Assembly: GCA_049999765.1 (NCBI GenBank)
Contig: JBNGIQ010008823.1
Location: 1-47,985 of the forward strand
Length of the DNA: 47,985 bases
Source: Phaeoceros laevis
Taxonomy: Eukaryota > Anthocerotophyta > Anthocerotopsida > Notothyladales
Direction of reading: 5' to 3'
Shown here piece by piece: positions 38,412 to 47,985 of this stretch (the stretch's first letter is position 1; every line of letters begins with the position of its first letter). Under the pieces are notes generated by a model that did not search any database, had not been told where the DNA came from, and was given only the letters and a program-made list of their open reading frames with translations. The position numbers were made by a program, and so were the translations under genes.

Positions 38412-40274
38412 TTGAGATCGGGTGCCATGAAGTGGCCCGAAGATGGAAGCTGGAGCATGGAGCATTTTATGGCGCGGCTGCACGGCCTGTCAAGTGCTAA
38501 ACTTGTGCTGTTAGCAGTGCTGCTATTGACGCTCTCCTTCTATGTCGGTACATTGTGGCAGCACCCGGCGGAAAGGGGGTTCTCCCCGGAAGCTCAGGAG
38601 CAGGAGGAGCAGAAGGAGAGGAGCAGGTGGCTTCCCAACGAGATTGGCCTGGCCAAGCGGCCGAAAACACTGCTAGGCACGCCGGACAGAGTGATGTATG
38701 TGTGTCCTGCCGAATACACCGAGTACATTCCCTGCTTCGATCCTGTCTACACTCTGTCTTTCAACACCACTGGCAACCTCACTGCGCAGGACGCTCAGGA
38801 GCGGCATTGTGAGCCTGCAGAGGAAAGGCCTTTCTGCCTGGTCCCCCCTCCTTCTGGCTATAAGGTACCGGTTCGATGGCCAGAGAGCAGGGATCGCATT
38901 TACTTGAGCAATGTAAATCACACCAGGTTGGCGGAGAAGAAGGGGGGGCAGAATTGGATGCGGGTGAATGGCTCGTATGTGGACTTCCCTGGAGGCGGGA
39001 CTCACTTCAAAAGGGGAGCTGCCGAGTACATTCAGAGGATAGGAGACGCCATCACGAAGCTGGGAAACTTGAAAACGGTTGGTATAGTGCAGGTGTTGGA
39101 TGTAGGTTGTGGAGTGGCAAGCTTTGGCGCTTATCTTCTTCCTCTCGGTATCAAAACAATGTCTTTTGCTCCGTTGGACAACCACGACAGCCAGCTGCAA
39201 TTCGTTCTGGAGCGGGGCCTTCCGGGTATCATTGCAGGCATGAACCACACTCGCTTACCCTATCCTAGTCGGGCATTTGAGATGGTGCACTGTTCTAGAT
39301 GCGGGGCTGGCTGGCACTTGGAGGATGGGTTGCTCCTCAAGGAAGTGGACAGGCTGCTTCGTCCCAAAGGCTTCTTCGTCTACTCAGCACCACCGGTTTA
39401 CAATTCTCGTCGGCCTTTCAAGTATCAGTGGGACATCATTGCTAATGTGGCTAGCAACATGTGCTGGAAACTTATATCACAGGATGCTCAAACAGCAATC
39501 TGGCGGAAGAAGGGCAGCAGAAAATGTCAGCTCGAGATGCAGGACAGTGGCAACATCACAATTTGCCAGGATGAGGATGCCGATAAGGCATGGAAGCGGC
39601 CTGTGCAGAACTGCATCTATCTAACCGAGGAGTACAGCAACATTGAACGGTTGCCTCCATGGCCTGACCGCTTGAGATACTTCCCCAGAAGAATCAGCAG
39701 AGTCTCAGACAAGTACACTGAAGAGAAGTACAACCAGGATACTGTCCAGTGGCAGGAACACGTTGCTGACTACTGGAGGTACTTGGAGCTGAAGAACCAC
39801 AGTGCCATCCGCAATGTTCTGGATATGAATGCCATCCTCGGAGGATTTGCTGCTGCCCTGGTGAAAGAGCCCGTGTGGGTGATGAATGTGGTTCCCCTTG
39901 GGATGAAGAACACTCTCCCTGTAATATATGATCGGGGACTTCTTGGGGTTGCCCACGATTGGGCGGAGCCCTTCAGTACTTACCCCAGAACCTACGACCT
40001 CATTCATGCCTACAGGCTTCTTTCAACCTTGTTGAAGAAGAGGCCTGACACAGTGGGCGTCCAGGTTGTGGATCTGATGCTGGAAATGGACAGGATGCTA
40101 CGTCCCAAGGGCTTTGTTATAATCCGAGACTCATCATCTTACGTCCAGCAGGTAGCAGACCTAGCTCCCAAATTCCTCTGGAAAGCAAACATTCACAAAA
40201 TCTACGTGAACGGTCAAGTCAGCGAGCATGAGCTCATTTTGGTCTGCCAGAAACAGTTTTGGGTCATTCAATGA
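38412..40274 (+). CDS. Golgi-type putative methyltransferase (PMT/QUA family, DUF248)
   Basis: An intronless frame of 620 residues, the usual family length. A single signal-anchor (about 29-48, AKLVLLAVLLLTLSFYVGTL) follows a short cytosolic tail, giving a type II Golgi topology; an acidic stem follows. The luminal part has the family's conserved blocks: YIPCFD, RHCEPAEERPFCLVPPP, YKVPVRWPESRD, the SAM-binding motif VLDVGCGVASFGAYLL (228-243), PYPSRAFEMVHCSRC, LLKEVDRLLRPKGFFVYSAPP, VLDMNAILGGFAAAL and the closing HELILVCQK. Several N-x-T/S sites suit a secreted-pathway enzyme. Family members such as QUA2/QUA3 are linked to homogalacturonan methylation of cell-wall pectin; activity of this copy is inferred. 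ATG 38427 is an alternative start. An AATAAA at 40631 may serve polyadenylation. Confidence 0.93.
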   Translation: MRSGAMKWPEDGSWSMEHFMARLHGLSSAKLVLLAVLLLTLSFYVGTLWQHPAERGFSPEAQEQEEQKERSRWLPNEIGLAKRPKTLLGTPDRVMYVCPAEYTEYIPCFDPVYTLSFNTTGNLTAQDAQERHCEPAEERPFCLVPPPSGYKVPVRWPESRDRIYLSNVNHTRLAEKKGGQNWMRVNGSYVDFPGGGTHFKRGAAEYIQRIGDAITKLGNLKTVGIVQVLDVGCGVASFGAYLLPLGIKTMSFAPLDNHDSQLQFVLERGLPGIIAGMNHTRLPYPSRAFEMVHCSRCGAGWHLEDGLLLKEVDRLLRPKGFFVYSAPPVYNSRRPFKYQWDIIANVASNMCWKLISQDAQTAIWRKKGSRKCQLEMQDSGNITICQDEDADKAWKRPVQNCIYLTEEYSNIERLPPWPDRLRYFPRRISRVSDKYTEEKYNQDTVQWQEHVADYWRYLELKNHSAIRNVLDMNAILGGFAAALVKEPVWVMNVVPLGMKNTLPVIYDRGLLGVAHDWAEPFSTYPRTYDLIHAYRLLSTLLKKRPDTVGVQVVDLMLEMDRMLRPKGFVIIRDSSSYVQQVADLAPKFLWKANIHKIYVNGQVSEHELILVCQKQFWVIQ

Positions 40275-41304
40275 TGTAAGCACCACTGCCTGTCACTTCT
40301 GACGATTTCGTCGACAAGCAGGAAAAGGCTTTGTCTTAGAACCTCAGCATGTTACACCAGTGTCAAGGTTTTTAATTTATAGTCCATCAGAGGTTCAGGG
40401 CCGATGTGAGTCCTGAGAGGCTTGTGGAATTTTCCATCAACAGAATTGTGGGCAAATGCCATACGATGTCCTAAACAACCAGAGGATGGGAGGTTGGGCT
40501 TAGTTGGCTAATGCCACATGGAAAGGGATTAATCACCCTATCCTGGGAACATGGAGCAGCTCCACTTTCCTTTCTTTGGAAGGAAGGATTTGGAATTCAG
40601 CTTTGGAATGTGGTCGTTACAAGCGGGATAAATAAACCTCCGTTCCTCCATACCTACCAGCTAACTAGGCAAACAATTATATTGGAGGAAGTTCGCATCC
40701 AATCTAGACTCTAGATTGCGATGAAAGGCATACTAGTCTTACTTCAGAAATAAAAATACTAGTAGTAAGTACCATATGTAGAATTCCCTAAACTTATGGC
40801 ACTTTTTGTCTGAAAAGGATCCTCAACTTTGGAGTAAGTTATCCCAATATCAAGAGTAAGAGTAAAATAATAGCCTATCTAAATATAGGTTAGTGAAGGA
40901 TAGGAAGAGGGTGTGAGCCTTCTCTTGTAGATCAGTATGTTTGCGCTTGCTTTGGATTTTCAAGCTTAGAAAAGGAGGGCCTGTGGACCATTGGACGCCA
41001 TAAAGAACCTGATTGGGTTGTTGAGGTTAGAGCTTGTGCAGGTGTTGTGCCTCTTTGTATCTAGGCGAGTCTTTGATGTGGTGGAGTGGCTGTTATTTTT
41101 CGCAATTACCAAGCCGTCTTTTCCTTCCCTTTCTTTCCCCCAAGCTCGGATAAACGTCTGGCATAATGCGGCGCTAGAGTCGTATTTTGACACTTCTACA
41201 GGTGTCCCATGCACACAGCGCGTTTGCACAAAAATGGGTGGAAGTGCAAGAATAGCACATCAAGAGCACATCACGCCAAGTGACCGATTTACCGGCCGAC
41301 CATC
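40275..41304. other. Intergenic, methyltransferase 3'UTR and hydrolase promoter
   Basis: The left part is 3'UTR with a possible AATAAA signal (40631). AT-rich DNA (about 40730-40900) follows. No gene seen. Confidence 0.4.
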
Positions 41305-42782
41305 ATGGCAAAGATACTGGCCATTACGTTGTCTACACTGGCTTATCTCACTAAAGCTCGTCCACCCTTGATGGCGCCTGCTTCGCAAGCGAGGCCCATG
41401 GTAACGGGGGCGCAAGCCATGGAAAGATTTCGATATGGCGAGGAGCCTGTGCAGTTCGTGAGCCTCCCCGATGGCAGGAAGATTTCATACAGGGAGCAGG
41501 GAGCAAGCAAGGAGGATGCCAAGCGCTGCCTCCTCATCCAACATGGCCTCGGATCCTCCAGGAAGGCTGGCATACCAGGTGCAGTACAACTGGGTGCAAC
41601 CACTGTTTCGCAGCAGCTTCTTCGTGTGGAATTTCTAAGCCCCAGGAGGAACTTTTTTCTGTGTGCATTTGATCCTCAGGCATTCAATTGACCAACTGGT
41701 GCTGGATGCATGCATAATATGGCAGGTGTATCCGACGAGCTGTTGAAGGAATTCGAGGTGCGGATGGTTGCCGTTGACAGACCTGGAACGGGGCAGAGCT
41801 GTCCTCACTACGATCAGACATTCTTGTCTGTCTGCAAAGATATGGAGCACGTCATTGATAGCCTTGGCATGGGTGAGAAGGTCTGGCTACTGGGATACTC
41901 TTGTGGTGGCGCCTACTCCTGGGCTGCTGCTTATCACATCCCTCACCGCATCGCTGGCCTCATCCTCTTCTGCCCCCTGGGAAATTATTGGTGGAAGGTT
42001 TGCAACACTCCAACTCAGAGTCTTCCTCCTCTGGCCAGCCTGCTTGTGTCCAGAACGCGTGAACGTGAATGGACTTCTGTGCTGACTCCTGACACTGGCC
42101 ACCTCAGGCGATCACCAAAGAAGAGAGGACCGAAATGATGAAACCCCTGTCATCGCCCGGCGTAATTGTAGTGGGACGCTACCTTCCCCTCTGGCTTTCT
42201 GCTTGGTACCTCCGCAAGACAGTTGTACCTCGAGCCGGCCAGCAATGGCTTGAAAGGGCTCGGGCAGGGTTGTCACCGCCGGATCAGCGTCACTTGTCAG
42301 AACTGGAAGAATCAGGAGATATGATGATCAGGTGATCGATCAGTTGCCCCTAACGACTGTTGCCTGTCTTTTTAAATCTTGCCCATCCTGAAACTTCAGT
42401 GGGGAGCTCAAGAAATTAATGCTTGTTTGTCAATCTCGACTGAACTACCTCTCGTGAACGCAGGGACAATCTGGAGTCTCTTACAAAGAGCCAGGGCTAT
42501 GGAATGGCGAAGGACCTTGCAATTGTGTCCTCCGATTGGGGATTTGAGATACCTGAGATTCCGAAGAAGTTCAAGGGCCCAATACATGTATGGCAAGGAG
42601 ACGATGACCGGCTGGTGCCCCTCCGGTTGCAGCAGTGGATCAAGTCGCAAATCCCTGACGCTGTGGATCTCCATGTGCTGGAAGGACACGGGCACCTATC
42701 ATGGTTCTGCTTCAACGACAAATCACACCGCCAAGTCCTAAGCACGGCGTTTGGGCCCAAGGATGGGCCTGCTTGTATATGA
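41305..42782 (+). CDS. Alpha/beta hydrolase-fold protein
   Basis: Four exons, 41305-41578, 41726-41997, 42108-42331 and 42464-42782 (phases 1, 0, 2), give 362 residues. An N-terminal hydrophobic/basic stretch (about 1-25) may anchor or target it. The core has the strand PDGRKISYREQG, the oxyanion segment LLIQHGLGSSR, VDRPGTGQS, and the nucleophile elbow LLGYSCGGAYS with Ser150. The acid is likely Asp305 in WQGDDDRLVP and the base His334 in EGHGHLSWF. The fold and spacing match plant alpha/beta hydrolases of the epoxide-hydrolase/lipase-like class. The complete triad predicts an active enzyme; the substrate is unknown. Confidence 0.88.
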
Positions 42783-42946
42783 TTGGCAGACTCTTTCCAG
42801 CTCGAGGTTCTGCTGACTGGAATTCCATAGACAGTAACTTCTATTGGTAGCTTCCAAAGATCTTGCTTATCCGGTTACCACTCATTGATTACCATCATCG
42901 CACACCAGTTACAGTGTCTTATGGATATTGCGTTGTGGCATTATCA

Positions 42947-45389
42947 TCACATAAATTCATCATATCGGCCAAACAAATCTCTTGTGCTTCGCTTGCCCTC
43001 AAGCGGGAGGAACTGGGTGCCATAGATCCTGCGTTCTTCTGGTGGTGACACAACTGAAGTTGGTTGCCACCGAAACTGGTCAGGTTTGATATCACCACCT
43101 CGCAGGCTGTCGACAGCAGGGCTTAGTACTTCACCCCAGGCTGCAGCATGAACAAGCCCATTCTCAAGTTGCTGAAGGCTTAGTGACCTCGGGAGGTCGG
43201 CTGGATTGTCCTCCACCTCAAGACGATTCTGTCTCTCACAGCCATAGGGCACGATTTCTCTGCCAAACGAGATCAAGTCAAACGGTAGAATAGGCTCAGG
43301 ACCTTCATAAGAGAGCCGTCGTACTGGAGAGAGGAATACGTTCGATGCGACGCCAAGGGGTAGACAATCACGAGCTTTTGCTGGTAAATTCAAATCCCAC
43401 AACAGGTTCTTCTGTTCTGCAGAGCATGAAAAACCTAGTTCAGGCCTTGGAAGAACAGCTGTCGGTTGTTCGTCCCCAGAAAGAGATTGATCGCTCAGTA
43501 ATGTGTCGTAAGATAGCTGCCCAACGGCTCCAAAATTCGATGAGACCGGAGACACTGCCCTGTAGTCGACACCAACCCTTTGATAATCCTTTAGCCCAGG
43601 AGTGTCATCCCCACCGCTCTCGCAGAACGCGACAGTGATGCCTTGGCTGGGTCTAGAGAGCATTGGCAAGTCAAGCGCAGACACAAGTCCAGCCAATTGA
43701 GGTTCTCTTTTATCCGCAGCAGCTCCTTCGCTACCGCTCCTGACCATAAAACTCGGAGTAGTGACATTGTCGGACCTGGTATGAGGCTTGACGATGGAGG
43801 TACGAGATGGCTCAAGTGTAGCCGTGCTTTTGGCCACCTTATTCACCTTGCGTCGTTCCTGTGGAGATGTCTTTCCATCAGCCAGTGAAGTTGGTTGAAG
43901 TTTGCTCAAGAACAGCGGAACAGCGTTGATTCTGCACAACAAGGAGGACACCTCCCCAGTGAGTAGATGATCCGTCCACAATTTGGTTCAAGTTTGCTTT
44001 TACGAGGCTCAACAAAGTTACCCCAACTCCCTGAGCTCCTCAAGTCCTTTTCCAAGAGAGTCTGCAGCCAGTTGTTGAAGATCTGTTCTCAGCTCGATGT
44101 AGGTGTCCCTATATCCACGACCTAATAAGCCCATGTTAGAACTTGGAAAATTGCGCTTTGCAGGCTTGATGGCAAGATGTTCTTACCCTTTAAGGAGACC
44201 TCCGTGTTTAATTCTGCTTCTTTATCGCAATTGCTTGATTTGCCATCAAAGGGCGCTGGAGTCGAGACATCGTGGCTGCTTGTGCCCTGGGGGCTTTCTT
44301 CTGAACGCTCGATTGTCCTGGCCGCATTACTTGCTTCGCTGTCCTTCAGGTCTTGTAAGGATGTAGGTCTTTCCTCCTTTGCTACCACATCAGGATCTTT
44401 TGCCACAAACAGGAAAGCTCTGCCATTAGTTTATCTTCAAAACCTCCTCTGGTACAGCAGTAGGTGAGAGGACAGGAACTATCTTCACCTGAGGTGAAAT
44501 TCCTCTGGCTCTGCAAGATCGGTTCCTCAGTTTTAGGAAGGACATCCCTGTTACCAGAAAGTTCTTGTGCCACATGCAGCATGCGGTGCTTGGACATCTT
44601 TGCAACATCTACGTCTGCGGACAGTTTCGAGAAGAATTAGGCTTAGTAGTACTACTTTCATTTTGAGACTTGCTCTACATGAACAAGAGAACCTTGCATC
44701 ATCGGGGATCATCCATGGCTTGCAATTGAGCAGTGTTCACGTTACTTGAGTCAGAACAAATTATGCGTCGAGATATTGTTCCTCCTAGTCGTCCTCGCTT
44801 TCTAAGAAGCAAATAACACAGCATCTCGCAGCTCAGTCATGAAAACTTACGAACTTCACAACTGAAGGACTTCACAATTTAAGCGAAGTCCGCCTTACCC
44901 TTTTGTCGCTGCTTCACAGTCACCATCCTGACTGTTATGTCCTGCTGCTAGGGAAATCTACCATATACAAATATGCGAAGGTTATTAATAGGTCAAGGGG
45001 CATATGCATCCTAAGAAGGTCTTAAGACTACAGCGCAAGAAATAGGCATTTCGAAGTTACCTGGCAGCTTTGAGCATCTCCACCAATTCTCGAGGAAGCA
45101 GGCTGTACTTCAGATCCTAATTCCCCTTCGACGGAAATCGCACAATCCGAGAAATTTGTCAGATAGCAGGCTTAGTTTGGACAATGTGCTAGCAATTTTG
45201 ATGCACTGAGTGATCGCAGCGAAATTCGGGAAAGTCACAGCTCGTGGCCACGAGAGAAATTATCTCACCTTTCGCAGCCCTCTTGGCATGCCTCGAGCTC
45301 CCGAAGCCCCTCAGAAACTCCTGCCGTGCAGCTCTTTCTTGCGCCAAAAGCAACACAGGGTCTCTACACTTGCCCTTATTTGGCACCAT
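42947..45389 (-). CDS. Uncharacterised seven-exon gene
   Basis: I do not recognise this protein. Exons: 45389-45269, 45116-45061, 44947-44899, 44614-44489, 44396-44187, 44121-44022, 43931-42947; phases 1, 0, 1, 1, 1, 2 agree at every GT-AG join, giving 548 residues. The start MVPNKGKCRDPVLLLAQERAAR is followed by a basic segment (SRHAKRAAK). The middle is charged and Ser-rich. The best-structured part is encoded by exons 6-7: a helical stretch RGYRDTYIELRTDLQQLAAD then LEELRELGINAVPLFLSKLQP. The long C-terminus is low-complexity, with LLWDLNLPAKA and a final RRIYGTQFLPLEG...RDLFGRYDEFM. No enzyme motif, membrane segment or signal peptide was seen; nuclear or scaffold roles are possible. Exon 4 could instead end at an earlier donor in the same phase. 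Exon 3 begins at a triple tandem acceptor. Confidence 0.68.
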
Positions 45390-46069
45390 GGACGCAGCTT
45401 CGGACGGAAAAATTATCCCCTGGCAGCTCGACAAGATGAGACTGTGGTGGAACTTAAGAAAGTTCAAAGAGGTCAACCTCAAAGCAAGGGAAGCTGTCAG
45501 TCACTTCCAGCGATAACGGGTGCAGAGAAAATGTCAAGAAATTTATTGAATCCATGATTGTTGGACCAAGCAATGCTCAAAGAGTTGCTGCAAATTTGAA
45601 GTGTCCAAGCGTACGCGTGGCGGCAAATCAACTGGTGCGGTAAGCTGAGAGAGCAAGCTGGACAGTCAGCTGGAATCCGTCATGTTTTGAGGACGCCTGA
45701 GGTAAGACGGCTTTTGAACAGGGAGGCAGATGCAGGACATCGGCGAATATGGCGAGAAGCTCCTGAACAGATTATCGTTGCTAATGGCTACGGGAGGATG
45801 ACATGTTCGAGATCTTGAGTAGGCATAGGTGGAATACTAGAGTTTAGTACGTGGTGACGTGGTGATGATGTGGGCTGCAGGCCACGCTGTCAGCCTTTAT
45901 TTGCGTCCACGTCTGCAAGCACAACTTCCGGGTCGTAATCTCAAAGATACCTTGACCCTCGCTGTTGTCATTTATTAGGACCTGACTGTGCTCCTGGAGC
46001 TGTGAAGATCCGAGTGAGCTGTGGACATCTCATCTGCCTGCGCCTTCGGACGATCTCGTCGCTTTGGAA
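45390..46069. promoter_or_regulatory. Divergent intergenic region, uncharacterised gene / DsbA-like gene
   Basis: Two genes are transcribed away from each other across 680 bp, so both promoters are expected here. No exon or motif was assigned. Confidence 0.4.
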
Positions 46070-47506
46070 ATGGCTGCGAAGAAGCTGATCCGTGTTGATG
46101 TCACGTCGGATACTGTTTGTCCATGGTGCTATGTTGGCAAGAAGTATCTGGAGAAAGCCATTGATCAGACCAAGGATCGCTACGATTTTGAAGTAAGCGC
46201 CAGGGCATGTAGAAAAGTCATGACTTGGCTATCATCTCCTGGTTGCATCGCTCTTACAGAGTGTTCACCTGTATGGCATCCGCTTCCAAATCGCAGGTCA
46301 GGTGGCATCCTTTTTTTCTGAACCCCGATGCTCCAGCAGAAGGAATAAACAAGCGTGACTACTATGTAAAGAAGTTCGGGGAGAGTCAGAGCAGACCCAT
46401 GGAGGACCGAATGAAAAAGGTCCTCTCTCTGAGTTTAGCTGAATTTTGCTTTACCGCAAACCGATTGCAAGTTTGCCCAATCAGCGAGTGTGTCGTGGTT
46501 ACGTACCTTGATGCAGGTGTTTGGTGACTTGGGTCTGTCGTACAGTTTGGGGGGGTTGACGTAAGTGCAATCCTTTTCTTCTATATGTGGTTCATCCTTG
46601 TTGAGCCTGCCTTTCTTCCTCAACTTCTGGATTTAGCTGTTTTTGGTGATGGCAGGGGCAATACTCTGGACAGTCACAGGTTGATTCATCTCGCTGGCCA
46701 ACAAGGGCTGGAGAAACAGAATGCCCTTGTGGACGAACTATTTGCCAACTATTTCACCCAGGAGAAGTATATTGGTGACAGGTTGGATGCTGACATAGAT
46801 AAACCCCACAGCAGCAATTCGAAACCTGTCTGAAATGCCTATCCAGCAGATCTGCCGACATAATCAGCTGCATAGTATGTTAGATATATGGCTCGAGTCA
46901 AAGTCTCAGATGTATAGGACTGTATGCCACTGATGTGCCATGAGTCCGTCTCAGTTGTGTGAAACTCAACAAAGGTTTGACTTAGGTGCCACCTCCATTG
47001 GAAGCTTGGGATTCTCTTTGATGCAGTCTTATGGCATGACGTCATGTCTTTTTTTTCGTTCTACACTCCTAACTTCATGGCAGTAGGGAGGTGCTTCTTG
47101 ATGCTGCCCAAAAGGTGGGGGTAGAGGGTGCGAAACAGTTTTTGGATGATCCAAGAGCTGGCTTGCAAGAGGTGCATCCCACCTGTGCTCACCTGTTTCC
47201 TACAAACAAAATTATTACATGTTTTGTTTGGGCTTGAGCCGAGGAGGCTCATTGAACCGTCACTACATGCCCACTCAGTATGTAGTTCTGTGCAGGTCAT
47301 GGGGGAAGTGAGGAAGTTCGCCCAAGGTGTTAATGGTGTGCCCCATTTCTTGGTAAGACCTAACTTGGAGCTACTAGCAGTCAAACTCTGGTGTATTGAG
47401 TGCTGGGTTGTCATTGGCCTCATGAGTTGTGCAGGTAAATGGTCGCTACCAGTTGTCTGGTGCACAACAACCACAAGCTTTTATGGAAGCCTTCCAACGT
47501 GCATAA
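46070..47506 (+). CDS. DsbA/FrnE-like thioredoxin-fold oxidoreductase
   Basis: Seven exons: 46070-46192, 46297-46419, 46517-46560, 46656-46781, 47084-47171, 47296-47352, 47435-47506; phases 0, 0, 2, 2, 0, 0, giving 210 residues, the family length. The N-terminus VDVTSDTVCPWCYVGKKYLE has the active-site pair Cys17-Pro-Trp-Cys20. VRWHPFFLNPDAPAEGINK, GNTLDSHRLIHLAGQQG, LVDELFANYFTQEKYIGD and NGVPHFLVNGRYQLSGAQ are hallmark blocks of the FrnE/2-hydroxychromene isomerase-like DsbA group, including the cis-Pro loop GVPHF. There is no transit peptide, so a cytosolic location is likely. The role is thiol-disulphide exchange or isomerisation; the plant substrate is unknown. The ATG at 46070 is used because no earlier in-frame ATG fits. 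Confidence 0.93.
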
Positions 47507-47985
47507 TGCAGCAGCAGCTAATCTCGTTGGTCCAATGCATGTCTCAATCTTGCTAGAAGACTCTTGCCTCGATGACCGGCATTTTAGGATATGACTTTTA
47601 GACATAAGCGGAATGTCAATTGGTGTGGCTTGCCACGGTAAACCGGAAAGGGCAGTGCTATGCAGGAGCTTTTGGCCCCTGGATTTACGCTAGGACTCGG
47701 GCTCAGCCAACCTTGGTCGATTTGTCACTAGAAGGGTCGATTGGCCGGCAGCAAGGAAGGGAAATTGTATTTATGGTGATCGAGGTGTACTGTACTTGCA
47801 AGCGATTGTGCACGGGATTGTGTAAGACCTAACCATGTAGGGGTCTAAGCGGCTGTGCTGAGGCAGCAGGCCTTCCTTGCTAAACCCTATGAGCCCCTTC
47901 ATCTAATGTCGCTTCTCGCACTTCTTTGAGTTGAATGCAAATTCGAAGGACAGTGCAAGAGCTTCGAGTGTGGAAGGAATGGGGG
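47507..47985. other. 3' flank of DsbA-like gene to the window end
   Basis: Likely 3'UTR followed by intergenic DNA. The open frame at 47620-47832 shows no recognisable motif. Confidence 0.4.

Noticed and set aside
1-47985. CRISPR array, prokaryotic operon, phage or viral cassette
   Set aside because: No spaced repeats of CRISPR type, no ribosome-binding-site-led gene runs, and introns throughout show eukaryotic nuclear DNA.

Overview
The window looks like nuclear DNA from a spore-bearing land plant (bryophyte or lycophyte grade) with a compact genome. Spliceosomal introns are short, mostly 80-150 bp with GT-AG ends. Plant-specific families are present: a DYW-type PPR protein, an early light-induced protein (ELIP), a SPIRAL1-like protein, a Golgi pectin-type methyltransferase and a Rubisco-LSMT-like SET protein. 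Two axoneme genes, CFAP52 and an NME5-like radial-spoke protein, imply swimming sperm, which excludes flowering plants. The exact species cannot be read from this. A run of 100 N at 27173-27272 is an assembly gap.

Layout. 1-2.5 kb is a mobile-element graveyard: an internally deleted hAT DNA transposon, then a decayed non-LTR (LINE-type) reverse transcriptase split by a SINE-like insertion with a clean 14-bp target-site duplication. 3.8-7.05 kb (minus) is an intronless gene fusing a PARP6/8-type ADP-ribosyltransferase to a UBE2Q-type E2 domain. 8.1-11.1 kb (plus) is a seven-exon triple-CCCH zinc-finger gene. 12.5-12.9 kb holds a possible small Cys-rich protein. 13.65-15.6 kb (minus) is a six-exon LanC-like gene. 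16.4 kb is tRNA-Asn(GUU), only 42 bp past the stop codon of an OCT-type MFS transporter (16.5-18.4 kb, minus). 19.1-20.0 kb (plus) is a five-exon SWS1/ZSWIM7 recombination gene. 21.0-21.8 kb (minus) is an ELIP. 23.3-24.8 kb (minus) is a six-exon NME5-like gene with a Dpy-30 tail. 26.1-26.9 kb (minus) is a SPIRAL1-like gene. 28.4-30.6 kb (minus) is a SET methyltransferase. 31.35-34.74 kb (plus) is a complete 14-exon CFAP52. 35.8-38.2 kb (minus) is an intronless PPR-DYW gene, divergent over 188 bp from an intronless methyltransferase (38.4-40.3 kb, plus). 41.3-42.8 kb (plus) is an alpha/beta hydrolase. 42.95-45.4 kb (minus) is an unrecognised seven-exon gene. 46.1-47.5 kb (plus) is a seven-exon DsbA/FrnE-like oxidoreductase.

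Exon models were built by hand: each join given has GT-AG borders and a compatible phase, except where an entry says a link is unresolved. The genes are mostly unrelated, as expected in a plant genome, but NME5-like, SPIRAL1-like and CFAP52 place three microtubule/axoneme genes within 11.5 kb. The strongest candidates for unusual biology are the PARP-E2 fusion, the tRNA placed in the likely 3'UTR of the transporter, and the unrecognised seven-exon gene.
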